Below are positions 35,124 to 46,499 of a DNA stretch of 64,000 nt, one piece after another. The translations under genes and the position numbers were made by a program. Source of the DNA: Cymbidium sinense (Eukaryota; Streptophyta; Magnoliopsida; Asparagales; Orchidaceae); contig CM038221.1 in NCBI GenBank assembly GCA_021442155.1, positions 45,455,648-45,519,647 on the forward strand, written 5' to 3'. The notes beneath the pieces were generated by a model. That model had not been told where the DNA came from. It saw only the letters and a list, made by a program, of their open reading frames with translations, and did no database searches. Numbering within the stretch: position 1 is the first letter of the stretch; each line of letters opens with the position of its first letter.

Positions 35124-36110
35124 TGTTGCGTGCTAGAAAATCAATTGCGGTAGAGTAAAAGTTTACGCCTTACCTTTATTGCAGAGGCCAACACACACAC
35201 AGATGTTTGAAAAATTAATGATAAAATTCTAGAATTTTTACGTGGAAAATCTCGAAAAGAGGGAAAAATCATGAGGCCTAGCTCAGTAGAAATCTTCCAC
35301 TATGTATTTGTTTTAGAGTACAAGTTTTCCTGATACGGGATTACAGAATTGTATGTGAGAAGGCGACAATGAAATCGTATGACCAATATAGTAATAGTGA
35401 AAGCGAGGTCAACGGATGATGAAAGTCGTCGGGATGGTACAAGCGAAGATACTATCGAGGATTGGCGGTGACCGGCGATAGTAATCGTCGGTGGTGCGAT
35501 GATGGGGATGATGGTTGCGACGATGATCAGCGGCGGTGGCAGTGGTGGCGTGACAACCGGCAGCGGAGATTGATCGACAAGGATCGGTAGTGGCGGTGAC
35601 ACGTGGTAGTAACGCGGTGGTGGCGGCTTGTCGAATGGTGGCCGATTATGCTGAGGATTTTCAAGCTTTAGTGCTCTCCTCTCTCTTGCTTGGCCTCCCA
35701 CATATGAAGAATGAGGCTATTCATGGATTGAGTCGTCTGTAAATACATGCAAAATCTGAACCACTCCTCTCCATCGGACGGCTCAAAATGATTCATTTGA
35801 TCATATGATGTATTTTGTGTATTTGAATGCTCAAATGAAGTTGGAATTATGAGATCTTGGGCTTGTTAGATCCGGCTCGTCAAGACGCTCGATTTGACTA
35901 TAAACACTTCATGTTTAAGAGTCGATTGCTAATAAGCGTTTGATCTCGGTTAGTCTTGATTCGAATCTTGCTTTCAAGATTACTGAAATTAAATTTTCAG
36001 GTTCAGTTCCCTATTTTTGGATGATATTATCTGTCATCCAAAATATATATGTCGAATGAAAATAGCAGATTCTTCAATGAAATTTGTAGGTTCATTAACC
36101 ATACATTTTG
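35124..36110 (-). mobile_element. Element C 3' LTR (terminal part)
   Basis: It begins TGTTGCGTGCTAGAAAATCA at 35124, matching TGTTGCATGCTAGAAAATCA at 40550 in direct orientation. This is the LTR terminus of a minus-strand element. A diverged copy lies at 50233-51122 (shared 'ggtagagtaa', 'gaaaaatcatg', 'catatgatgtatttt' blocks in order). A GGCGGTGGC-rich segment (35440-35640) lies within and accounts for the Pro-rich minus-strand open frame. The inner boundary is uncertain. Confidence 0.65.
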
Positions 36111-36590
36111 AGATAACATAACTTCATGGGAGCAGGAGATTATGATCACGGAAGCGGATGTAGGGCCGCGGATGTGTACGAGTACGCGCGGGCACAAGCT
36201 TTCGGGGTTATGGACTCATCCAAACATTTATAGGTGCTTGCGGCTTTTATTGGTCGGTTGAAGGTCGAGGCAGGAAGGAGGTGCGGCAAGCGTCGAGTCG
36301 GGTTGTAGACGGTAGCGCAAAATCACGCAGGTCCTTTTCAGCGGGGCTCGAACGCTCGAGGAAGCGGGTCCAGACAACAGCGGATCGGCGGTTGGTGATG
36401 TCGCTCAGTGGCGGGCCCCGGTGGGTCCCGAAACGGATGCGCTGGACGGTGAGTCAGCCGCGAAACCTGGTGGCGTGGTAGCCATCGTGGCGGCGCCGCG
36501 TGTGGTGCCCATGTTTTGCCCATTTTGAGTGGTTTTGAACGATTTTAGGGGATTTTAGCGATTTTTGACCTTTTTGCCCCTATATGGGGT
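36111..36590 (+). mobile_element. U3-like GC-rich segment upstream of a promoter
   Basis: The composition switches abruptly to GC-rich at about 36140 and leads into a strong TATA box at 36591. No gene domain is present. It resembles the U3 of a plus-strand LTR that is not otherwise delimited here. It may be a separate nested LTR or part of element C's neighbourhood. Confidence 0.35.
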
Positions 36591-36600
36591 CTATAAAAAC
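36591..36600 (+). promoter_or_regulatory. Strong TATA box of an LTR-like promoter
   Basis: CTATAAAAAC sits in GGTCTATAAAAACCCCCC and is followed within 30-60 bases by 'gggagaatgcacactcctc' leader-like sequence. This is a canonical plant TATA context, oriented plus, opposite to the gag-protease relic at 38246-40233. Confidence 0.6.
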
Positions 36601-36659
36601 CCCCCTAGGGCCAAGGGAGAATGCACACTCCTCATATGCTGAAGTGTCCCTCTTCTTCT

Positions 36660-36930
36660 TAAGAGGAGATCGTTCGGAGGCAGTCAAGGCCCGTGGTACA
36701 TACGTCGTGGTTCCGGTTTTCCCTCGAAAGAGGCGTCAACTGACCTCATCGAACCGTTCGGGTTTGGAAGCGATCAAGGCCCGCGGTACATACATCGTGT
36801 CTACAGTTTTCTCTCGAAAGAGGAGTCAATTGTACTCGTCGGACCGACCGGGTTCAGAGGCGATCAAGGCCGCGCGGACATCTGGCGTGTCTGATTTTCC
36901 CGAAAGAGGCATCAGCTACTCATCACCGAG
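36660..36930 (+). repeat. Three 90-bp tandem units
   Basis: TCAAGGC occurs at 36684, 36774 and 36864, exactly 90 bp apart. Each unit carries 'ggtacatac.tcgtg' or its variant and 'tttcc..cgaaagagg.gtcaa'. The period is a multiple of three, which keeps one frame open (36584-36934), but no domain is recognisable. Confidence 0.85.
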
Positions 36931-37195
36931 TTGAAATGATCATCGGAGATGATAATCGAGCGAGGTTGATGGCGATAACCGGAGACGGGGTTGGCGATGC
37001 CGGATGGCGGCGTAGTGGTCGGCAGCGATGGCCGGCAGTGGTCGCAAAGATAACGGCAACGATGGTGGCAACCGCGGATATGTGATGGTGACGGTGGTAC
37101 CGGCAGCAGTGGTTGGCGGTAGCGAAGTGGTCGGCGGCAAGCGGCGGCAGTGGCGGCAGTGTCGTAGTCAGCCGAGATAATGATTGCCGGCAATG
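36930..37195. repeat. GGCGGTGGC-type GC-rich low complexity
   Basis: Degenerate GGC/GGT/GAT triplets dominate. The same style occurs at 35440-35640. Open frames on both strands result from the triplet bias. Confidence 0.6.
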
Positions 37196-37204
37196 GTCTG
37201 ATTT

Positions 37205-37865
37205 TCTTTGACCTATCCAGGTTATTTGTCGAGTGTAACTTCGATGGCGTTAACTGTATGGAAGAGGTCGAATTGAATCCGAGGATTTTGGCTATCGAGG
37301 TTTTTTGTCATAGTGTTGCAGATGGCGTTATATGGAAGAGGTTGAATGGAATCCGCTGAAGATTTTTGACCTATCCGAGATTGTTTGTGAGAGTGTGACT
37401 CGATGACATTAACCTGTATGGAAGAGGTCGAATTGAATCCGTTGAGGATTTTTGACCTATCCGAGGTTGTTTGTTAGAGTGTGACTCGATGACCTTAACC
37501 TATATGGAAGAGTTCGAATTGAATCCGTTGAGGATTTTTGACCTATCTGAGATTGTTTATCAGAGTGTTACACGATGACATTAACCTGTATGGAAGAGGT
37601 TGAATTGAATCCGTTGAGGATTTTTGACCTATTCGAGATTTCTTGTCAGAGTGTGACTCGATGACGTTAACCTGTATGGAAGAGGTTGAATTGAATCCGT
37701 TGAGGATTTTTGACCTATCCGAGGTTGTTTGTCAAAGTGTGACTCAATGACGTTAACCTATATGGAAGAAGTCAAATTGAATCCGTTGAAGATTTTTGAC
37801 ATATCTGAGGTTATTTGTCAAAGTGTTACCCGATGACGTTAACCTATATGGAAGAGGTCGTGGGA
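37205..37865 (+). repeat. 86-bp tandem array (about 7.7 units)
   Basis: TGGAAGA of each unit begins at 37259, 37333, 37419, 37505, 37591, 37677, 37763 and 37849. After a first 74-bp step the spacing is exactly 86 bp six times. Units share 'gaggatttttgacctatc', 'gtgtgactcgatgac' and 'ttaacctgtatgg'. The first and last units are the most diverged. It lies just left of the element C protease relic, probably LTR or untranslated sequence. Confidence 0.95.
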
Positions 37866-38245
37866 TGTCCACCAAGGACCTTTTGACCTATCCTAGGTAT
37901 CAACCAAAGTGTTACTTGACTTCTTAGATAGAAGGTCCGATCAAGTCCCCAGGATTGATCATGCCATGAGATACAACGTGAGTTGTATATTTCTTAAGTG
38001 AGAGGATTAAATGAAGAAGAAACAAGCTTGTAAGAAAAAGCCATAAACTCATTACTTTGATAATGTTGGTGATACAATATTGTCACAAGATAACTTAACA
38101 AAAGGGACGGGATATATTTTTAGAGAGAGTTAACAAAAGATAAGATGTGGAAATGAAAAGATAAATGGGGTAAATTAAAGGCTACAATATTTATGCACCA
38201 AGGATTACATATAACACTTTTTAGAGACCCTCCATGTTCCAAGTT
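37866..38245. other. Unassigned region of element C
   Basis: No RT, RNase H or integrase sequence is seen between the 86-bp array and the protease relic. The sequence is AT-rich with no domain. Confidence 0.5.
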
Positions 38246-38864
38246 TTAGGGAAGATTTTTTCCTCTAGATCTTTGGTCATAGCTTGACAGTTGGTCATTT
38301 GATAACGAAGTGGGGAGCAAGTCTTTTACAGGCAAAATCTTCTGAGTTACTTCTTTATCTTGAAGATTAAAATTCTCGATGTTGAAGGTCACCGAAGGGC
38401 ATGGTTGAGCTTGTCTTAGGTAACATGATTGTGCTATTTGTTGGTTTTTACAGACCACTCCAACCCCAATGGGAGTTTGAAATTTCATCTTAAGATGAGG
38501 TAGTAAGGTGATAGTACTGAAGATTGATTAGAGGGGTCTTCTAAAGATAGCGTTGTATGCTGAATTTGACTTGACCACTATGAATTGAACTGAGTGAGTG
38601 ACTTGTTGAGAAAATTCTCCAAGAATAACGAGAAGAGTGATTGTTCCCTCCACTCATACAGGGCGATTATCAAACCCATATAATGGTCCTGTAGTGGGTT
38701 GAAGTTTTTTCCTTAACCAGGCACATGCAAAGAAAGGTGGAGTAAAATAAAATATCAACGGAACTCCCATTATCAATCAAAATTATTTTAACAATATAAC
38801 AGGGGTCACCAATCCCCACACTGATGATAAGAGGATCTTGATGCAGAACTTGGACTCCTTCCAA
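38246..38864 (-). pseudogene. Element C retropepsin-like protease relic
   Basis: The minus strand at 38670-38864 encodes DPLIISV...VKIILIDNGSSVDILF, the aspartic protease active site as D-N-G-S-S. Further on (38246-38488) MKFQTPIGVGVVCKNQQIAQSCY matches the segment that follows protease in Tat-type gypsy polyproteins. Stops and frame changes separate them. RT does not follow. Confidence 0.82.
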
Positions 38865-38964
38865 GTCTGAGTCATTAAAAGTAATGGGATGATTAATACA
38901 AGGTTTTTTTTTAACTCCGACTCTTCAAAGGTGGTGATGAAGACTTGATTAGATAGTAGTTGCA

Positions 38965-39612
38965 CGTCGTTTCAATTTCTCCAACTATTTGGCGGCTATT
39001 ATGTTGTTTCTGTGATGATTGTCCCGGTTGCCCCCCAGTTGGAGTTATGTTTGCTTGAGCTGATTGGTTTTGCACAAATTGACGTAGATATCCCTGTTGA
39101 ATGAGCCTCTTAATTTCTTCTTTAAATTGTTTACATGCCTCAATAGTATGTCCACGACTTCGATGGAAGTGACAATATTGCTCCTAATTTTTTGAATTTG
39201 GTTTCAGCGGATGTGGCCACTTGATGGCCTCTTCATCTTGAATAGCCAACAAGACGTTAACACGATATGTGTTCAGTGGCGTGTATTCCAGTCGTGGTTT
39301 GCGTTGTTGATGTGAGGGCCGTGGAGGGGGATCATGATTGTCTTGTTGCTTCTTCTGATAGGATTATTGAGATGTGTTTCCTAGAGCACTCTTATGTTTT
39401 CCTGTGAGTTGTTCAGATTATTTTCGATGGGCATTAATAGCCTCATCAGCAGAATTTTGTGCTTTCACATGGTGAACCAAGTCGGCATATGAGCGGACCG
39501 TATCTTGCATTAGTGACAAGTAAAAAGGCCCAGAACGGAGTCCTCCAAGAAAAACTCCTCTCAGTAATTCAAGGTCTACCCCAGGTATTTGATGAGCTTC
39601 TGAGGAGAATAT
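38965..39612 (-). pseudogene. Element C gag C-terminal relic with Cys/His motif
   Basis: The minus strand around 39077-39190 reads YCHFHRSRGHTIEACKQFKEE followed by IKRLIQQGYL. This is the C-x2-H-x4-GH-x4-C pattern that substitutes for a zinc knuckle in Tat-type gag proteins. The frame is interrupted on both sides. Confidence 0.75.
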
Positions 39613-40233
39613 CTAGAAGTATTCTTTAAGTGATTCACCCTCATTTTGACAAATGTCGGAGAGATGGGAGGAATCTTTAATGATCCTCCGGTTTGCAATG
39701 AACTGTTCTACAAAAATCTTGGCAAGTTCGTCAAAGGTATGGATGAATTCCCTTGTAAGGGAGTAGAACCAAGTGCAAGCTTGCCCCTTGAGGGTAACTG
39801 GAAAGACTTGACAAAGCAGTGTGTCAGAAGCTCGTTGAATATGCATGATGGTCCTATAATGGTCGATATGTTCATATGGGTCAGTTGCCCCATCACAGGA
39901 ATCAATGCTCGGAAGCGTGAAATCTATGGGAATAGAATGTTGAAGAATAGCTTCAGCTAAAGGTGAGGACTCCTCATAGCTGCAGTGAGGGGGAGGATGA
40001 TTTCTGTCTTCAAGGTGAAATTTGTCTTGCAATAAGCGTCGTAATTCTGCACGTATAACATGTCGAGTGGAGTCAACAAGACAAGAATGTGCCAAGCTAT
40101 CAGCAATAATTGGATTAGCGATCGGTTGGTACCGTGATGGATGAGTAGAACTAGCAGTGTCAAGGAGATCAGCATCACGGTCTCTATGCGGAGGAACTTC
40201 AGTGTCAAGGAGATTAGCATTTTGACCTTCCAC
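39613..40233 (-). pseudogene. Element C gag capsid relic (206 open codons)
   Basis: The longest clean retrotransposon frame of the window. YDPYEHI-like ATDPYEHIDHYRTIM, then CQVFPVTLKGQACTWFYSL and TFDELAKIFVEQF match the Retrotrans_gag capsid order. It lies within 320 bp of the primer binding site and LTR end at 40550, as gag should. The frame closes at 39613 and the downstream gag is in other frames. Confidence 0.88.
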
Positions 40234-40530
40234 GGCTAACGATCGATCTTGGGGGAGATGTGTTTGTCACGGTAGTGGCTGTTGTGTTCCTCATAAAATT
40301 TGGATCATCTCATTTTGAGACTCTTCCATTCGGCGCACACGATCTTCTAAAGAGATTCCTATCGCGCCTTCCCCGGCAGTCCTATTGTAGGGAAGTGGCT
40401 TGGCGTCTTTGGTACAAGGATTGGTTTCGAGAGTGACGGGAGTTAGAGCGGGAGGCTCCATTGTTACGAGTATTGCGCCTATTGGCCATGACGCGGGTGT
40501 TCACGAAAATTATGATTGAGAGGTTCTTTT

Positions 40531-40549
40531 CTCACAGACGGCGTTAAAC
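40531..40549 (-). promoter_or_regulatory. Primer binding site region of element C
   Basis: On the minus strand the LTR end (GCAACA) is followed by GTTTAACGCCGTCTGTGAGA. The GCCGTCTGTG core is typical of the LTR junction in plant Tat-like gypsy elements. It differs from the site in A and B, so C is a separate family. Confidence 0.6.
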
Positions 40550-40590
40550 TGTTGCATGCTAGAAAATCAGTTGCGGTAGAGTAAAAATTT
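40550..40590 (-). mobile_element. Element C 5' LTR, terminal 40 bp only
   Basis: It matches 35124-35164 nearly base for base and then the similarity stops abruptly at the start of a tandem-repeat block. The rest of this LTR has been lost or replaced. Confidence 0.7.
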
Positions 40591-41280
40591 CATCTCAAAA
40601 TGCGTGTTGCCACCTTCGACCGCTTGATTTTCATGAAGACTCATCCGAATTGAGTGCAAATAATCTTATTTAATAGATTTTGACTTTTCGAAGCTAACAG
40701 CATGATTAATTTTACAAACGGAGGTCGTTTGGTATGCGTCGGTGTCTCCTGACCTCGATATATGTGCAGGCACGTTAAAGACTCGAGCTCTTGATCAGTT
40801 GATCATCAAGTCATGCAATATTTATATTCTGATCAATTTCAACATTCTAAATGCGATGGAGAAGTTCATTCGTCGGAGGTCATTTGACTTAATTCTAGTG
40901 ACGTCCTATGCATTTCAGCCTCAATTTGCTCATTATAACTTCAAAACATTTGACATTTGTACATACTCATTTGAATTGAGCGCAGACTATCTCATTTGAT
41001 AGTTTTCGATGTTTCAAAACTAAGGGGTGATCAGTTTCATGAACGGAGGTCGTTTGGTCATCGTTGCATCATCCCGACTCCGATATGCACGTCGACACAT
41101 TGATAGCTCGAGCGCTTAATCGATTGCTCATTAGATTTTGCAATATTTATATTCTAATCAATTTCGACATTCTGACGACGTCGAAGTCTGTTCATCGGTC
41201 GTTTTATTTTCGATGCGTAGTGCATTTTGAGCCTCAATTTGCGCACTGTCACCTCCGAAGTCCGTCGAATTAGACTTGTG
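40591..41280. repeat. 325-bp tandem repeat, just over two units
   Basis: GAGGTCGTTT at 40721 and 41046 marks two units 325 bp apart that share 'tgcaatatttatattctgatcaatttc' (split in each copy by substitutions), 'ttcattcgtcgg'-like and 'gcctcaatttgc' blocks. A partial third unit precedes them (40630-40700 resembles 40960-41025). Copies have diverged by roughly a quarter by eye. Confidence 0.8.
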
Positions 41281-41330
41281 GACTTGACTTGACTTATGAC
41301 GCATATGTGGAGGTCAACAATAACGTATGT

Positions 41331-41400
41331 GCAAAGACTTGAATCCAAGACCTCTTGGTTGGAAACCAAAGCTCTCAACCACTAGGCTAAGATGCCTTGC
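41331..41400 (-). repeat. tRNA-like repeat (SINE or tRNA pseudogene), copy 2
   Basis: The minus strand has A-box-like TAGCCTAGTGG (41379-41389), anticodon arm TTTGG/CCAAG with loop TTTCCAA (anticodon position TCC) and B-box-like GGATTCAAGTC (41336-41346). It matches copy 1 at 6160-6218. Between copies the anticodon stem changes on both sides (G-C to A-T), so pairing is kept. The acceptor stem is not convincing. Confidence 0.6.
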
Positions 41401-42599
41401 TCTCTCGGCTTGATTTTCATGTTGGCAAGAAAATAATTAATTTCAAGCTCATAGCCTTACACAATTTAATGTTTGTGATTTTTATGGTTCTCTCAAATTC
41501 CCCTTTCTTTTTATATCTTGCCTAGCAAGTAAAATAAAATAAAATTTTCACAAAGATAATATTATTTTAAAAATATTATAATATGAGGAAAGCTCCTATG
41601 GATAACAACTATTTAGATATTAATATAGACTTGTTCTCAGGCACGTGAATTTAATCATATTTTTTCATATATGAAAGCAATAGAATTTATGATCACAAAC
41701 TTCAGTAATTTTTTTTTTGTCATAAACTAGCTTGAAAAATGTGTATTCTAAAACAAGCTATATAAAAAATGGATTTAAATTATCGAGGAATAGTTTGTGG
41801 CTGTTAGATGTATCTGAGGGTGAAAAAAAATAAGATTTGGGCTCAAAAGCCTTGCCTTCTTAGTTCTCACATCATTCATCATATTATGCCTTTCATTTAT
41901 TTATATCTTTTTATCATGCAAAACTTTTTAAATCAAATAACAATATGATATTTAAAGTTAAATAGATACAAAAGATTTGGTACAAAGTGTATGAGTGGGA
42001 AGATTGAGTAATCCAATTATGTTTGCATATAAATACTAAGTGGTTACCCTCACTTATATCTTTAAACTTATGAGTTAAAAATGAGTATGACCTTTAGTAT
42101 ATCTGATTCAATTTTAGTTCCTCTTTGACTAAGGCTCTAATAAGTGATATCAGAGTTAATAGTTTAATTTGGATCATTTGGTTCATGCAATTGATGGTTT
42201 ATATGAGATCTGGCTTCTTCTTCTTTTTTTTAACAAGATTAAGCAAGATTAAAAAGTTGATGATTTTCACAACATTTCAAGCTAGCTGAGTGGGTCATGC
42301 TGCATAATATTTGATGATATTAAAAAAAAAATTATATCAGGGAAAAAAATTACTAATATAAAGGCTATCATTTGAAAGGAAAAAAATTTTATTAGGACAC
42401 ATAAAAATATTAAGTTTATTCTTACATCAAGTTCTCAAGAAATGCATGATTTATAGAATATTAAGTTGTTTGCTACCTAAGCTACATCGTGTATGTAAAT
42501 GCATGTACTATTTAAATAATGTGACGATGATTTAATCATCATTCTCTTTAGGATCTTTTACAAAATTTTACTAAGTTAAATGCAAATCTACTGTTAATC
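41401..42599. other. Intergenic, no recognisable gene
   Basis: AT-rich, no domain or repeat structure recognised. Confidence 0.5.
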
Positions 42600-43250
42600 C
42601 TATCTGTTAACTCACAATTAGTTCACACAAACATCATCATTTAGAGTCTCACTCTCCAAGTGATTTTGCACTACACACGATACACTCACACTCACACACT
42701 AGAACAGAAGAAACATAACTACAAATGGAGGACTATTTATAGTTGCAGCACCCCTCTCTCAATTGTTCCTCACATCCTCTCTACAAACTTTCAAAGACTA
42801 CGCTTGAAATTTACAGAACCAACAGCTGAAACTGCATCCATCAGTTTGTAAAGCTAGATTGTAGTGCATAGGTGTTGGATTCTGCCTTTCTGGAGAACTA
42901 TAAATTGTTCTGACATATTTCAACGCTTAAGCGCTCTTCTTTCCATCTTGATGCTTAAATTGAAGGATTTTGGTGTTGCATTGTTGGTCCTTGAGTGCCA
43001 AGACGCTCTAGTTACTATCTTCAGATATTTTTGAAGCTTCTTTAGGCATCTTCAAGCATCGCAACACTGCTCATTATAGAGCCAAGATGCAGTGGATAAT
43101 GTCTGGAGGTTTAAATCTCTGGCAAATTCATAGCCTATGAGCTGGGTCGTCTTTATCTGCCCCGAATTTCTTTAGGTGTAGCGTTGCATGGCACAATGCC
43201 TGAGCGTTGGCCTTAAAACTTTGAATATATTTTTTTTTACTTCACATGAG
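42600..43250 (+). mobile_element. Possible LTR relic
   Basis: A TATA-like CTATTTATAG near 42731 is followed by less AT-rich sequence with recurring 'cgct' and 'gcgttg' words (for example 'aacgcttaagcgct'). This is the style of a degenerate LTR. No partner copy or internal region was found in the window, so the call is tentative. Confidence 0.25.
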
Positions 43251-43964
43251 GAGTTCTTGCCAAAATCACTAAAAAATACTGAAATAAATAGAACTTAATA
43301 TTAACTAAACATAAATATACATATTAAAAAATATAAAATTATCTAAAGTGTTTATGTTTACCATTTGCACTCTTAGACTTTAAATTTTTGAGTTCAAAAT
43401 ATATTTTATCAGTAATACATCTAGCTTAGCATCGATCTATAATTAATTTACACTCCTTCACACCAACTTTAAAATACCTATTTTTTTATCGACTTAAGTT
43501 TTAAAGACAAAATTTACACTATTAAAATAAATTACCTTGACCGTCAAATAATTTTAGGGCTTTAAAAGCTAGCTTTAGAAGAAAAAAAATTATATTATTA
43601 TTGCAGCATCAAGGATTAGGAAATGTACGTGTGCATTAAACAATTCAGGTTTTTTAGAAAAAGAGGCATCTTTATGTAACTTCTCGGCTCCTCCAATGAC
43701 TCAATAAATAAGCATTGGTTATTAAAGGAAGAATCTAATGCGATCTCTTCGAAATCAAGTTTAGTCAACACGGAGGGCTGAAATAATGGATACGACTTGC
43801 CATTTATAAAATAAAATCATCATCGGATCCATCCTTAAGATTTTATCAATTATTAAAGTTCAAGAATTTGTAATTTCAAGTCGTTATTGCTACGTGTTTT
43901 GTATTAGAAGTAGTGAGAATATGAGGCAGCTCGAAGCTAACTTTATTTAATTTTTCTTTTTTTG

Positions 43965-43965
<1 letters not shown>

Positions 43966-44001
<36 letters not shown>
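43966..44001. repeat. (TA)18 microsatellite
   Basis: Unbroken TA run of about 36 bases. Confidence 0.95.
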
Positions 44002-44004
<3 letters not shown>

Positions 44005-44182
44005 AAACATAATAAAGAATATTAGAGGTAGGATATCGCTTTAAGCAGGTTATCACTTTTAAAGCAATACATCTGATATTATACTTATGATCGAATTAGT
44101 GTTTATCACTTTAGACAAATTTTATTATATATATATATCCAAATATTATTGCAATTTTATCAATAGCACATTCGATTTTTAA

Positions 44183-44425
44183 GGGATTGTTTTGGGATCA
44201 CTTTTATTTATTTATTTATTTTGTTTTTATATTTTATTTGACTAAAATATATTTAATTATGATATTTGTTTTAGAAATAGTTAAAACATCTAAAAATTAT
44301 TTATAGATATTTAAAATTTTATAATTTCTTTTTAAAATAAAATTTTAAAAAATACATCAAACAAATGTATTTTTAAAAACAGCATATAAAACAAAAATAT
44401 AAAATAAAATTGATCTTAAAACTCT
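44183..44425. mobile_element. MITE related to the 7465 element
   Basis: The left end GGGATTGTTTTGGGATCACTTT and the right end (reverse) GAGTTTTAAGATCAATTTTA form imperfect terminal inverted repeats similar to those of 7465-7768. TAA precedes the left end (44180-44182). The right-hand TAA is not evident. Confidence 0.55.
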
Positions 44426-46499
44426 TTTCTATATAAGAAAATCTTTGATCTAGAATATATAGTATTAATGGTTCAAAAAAAAATTAATTTCGTTTTATTT
44501 TAATTAGCAGTCAATATTTTCTCTCTCCCTCCGTCCACCAACTTTCATCTTTCCCTCTGTTTTCTCTTAAAAGGATGACTTTCATTATAAATATGACAGA
44601 TTTAAGAAAAAAAATCTGTAGATAATGATGAGTATTGTAAGAAGGAGCATCGTTCTTAAGATAAGAATCCATTGCTGCAAATCCACCAAAAAATTTGTTT
44701 TATGCATGCTTAATTATCGCGCTTAGAGTGTTTTTCCATTTCTTAATTCATGATTATTTTTTATATTATCTTCGTTGCATAGTGAAGTACTTGGTCTAAC
44801 TTACCTGCACCTTATTGTAACTCTAACTCCAAAACCGGTCATTGTCTACCATAAGAAAAATTAATACTCATTTCAATATATGGCTTATTTATCAAAAATG
44901 TATCGATTTTATGATAATAAAATGATGATATTTTGATCTTAATTTATTCCAAGATATGAGACATTTTTATTTCATCAGTAAGACATTCATTATAAGAATT
45001 TATTAAAGTCATAAATAATTTAATTATAACATATATTATTACTTGTAGAATCAAATAATTATTTTTACTAGTTTTAAGTTTATCTCTTCTTTGAACTTCT
45101 AGTAGTAGAAATTTCTTCATACAATTTGAATGCCTTCAACTAATATGGCTTAGATTATAATTATTTGAACTATCATAGAAAACTTCATTATGATATGGTA
45201 AGTCAATAATGCAACTCTTAATGGTGTCATATATGAAGCAGGGAATCAACTACAACAATCTCGATCATTATAATGTATTGGAGATCACATTCCTCTCAAG
45301 TGTTTGACATCACAAAATGACCCTCATTCTTTTAATGCTCTCTAAAAATGCTATGGGAGAGCCTAGTAGTGGGCTAAACTTAAAAATTGTCAATATTCTT
45401 TAATGAAAAATATACAAAATTATAATATTTATGTAACTTTTTATTTCAAAAATAAAAAAAAGGTGACAATCAAATAGTTAGCAATTAGAGTAATAAAAAT
45501 ATTTGCATAAATGCAAAGATTTCAATTTTCTTTCATCAACATCAAAGGAATGATTGCACTTTAACAAATTACAATGATGTGCAACAGGCAACATAAAACT
45601 CCTTTGATTAGTTGTTTGAGGATTGATATTTCAACCATAACATCACTAAAAATCATTATGAATTTCTTTGTAACTAAAAATATGTTTATTATTAGCCTAC
45701 ATTTATTATCAGTCCAAATTTGATGAATTTTAAATGTAATAGACCGAATAATAGAAATATCAAATTTTAAGAATTTGATTTACAATACATTATAAAAACA
45801 GCCGGCCAGGTAAAGAATAGGGTTGGTGCATAGAGTTAATAATTTAGTACAATCATATTTAAAAAAAAAAAAAAGGGTTGAACTCAGTGTAGCTGGTTGT
45901 TTAGCGAATAAAGCAAGTTGGAAGTTAAGAAATGACTCTTAAATGAATTGGCGAGTTCGTCTAGTATGCACTCTCAATGAGTATATTGAGCAATAAATAC
46001 TTTTTGATATAGTTCAATAGCCCAATAGTAATATTAAAATTGAACAATTTTCAAATTTTAAATAATTGAAGTTAATTCACAATCAGCAACTTTTGGTTTC
46101 TTAATTAGTAGAATCAAATAAATATTGACATAAAAATATCATAATCTTCTCTCGTTTACAATAATTTCTTCACATATCACAAAACACGAAACACGAATGG
46201 TAGAGAGAGAAGTGGCCTACCATATTAATAATACTAAGGACTTAACGAGCGAAAATTCGATCCTCATTTCTAAAGCGGGCAAGTGCATGAGAAAATAAAT
46301 TAACCAGTCATTCAACAGCAACTAATTATTATTATTTTGAGCTTTCTAATATTGAGCTTTGAACTCAAAATAATCTGGCTAATTATTTTCGTCAAGATCC
46401 CAGCCTGGAGCTCGCAAGAACATCCAACAGGCAACAGCCGTGATACAGACCATAACGATGGTAAATTCAGTCGTTAGATTTACTTCCATTCATTAATTT

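Larger units (their letters stand above)
43251..46499. other. Intergenic, apart from a MITE and a microsatellite
   Basis: AT-rich sequence without coding signals. It holds a (TA)n run at 43966-44001 and a MITE at 44183-44425, listed separately. Confidence 0.5.

Noticed and set aside
35300..35701. 133-codon Pro-rich minus-strand frame
   Set aside because: It is translated from the GGCGGTGGC-type low-complexity segment of an LTR, with no domain and no gene context.
36584..36934. 116-codon plus-strand frame after a TATA box
   Set aside because: The frame stays open because the repeat period (90 bp) is a multiple of three. The peptide is only the repeat translated three times and lacks a domain.
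37205..37865. CRISPR-like array
   Set aside because: The 86-bp units are contiguous and diverged along their whole length with no unique spacers, and the genome is that of a plant.
42660..42851. 63-codon frame near 42.7 kb
   Set aside because: It begins in a CACACT simple repeat and shows no similarity to a protein family. The surrounding sequence looks like a possible LTR relic.
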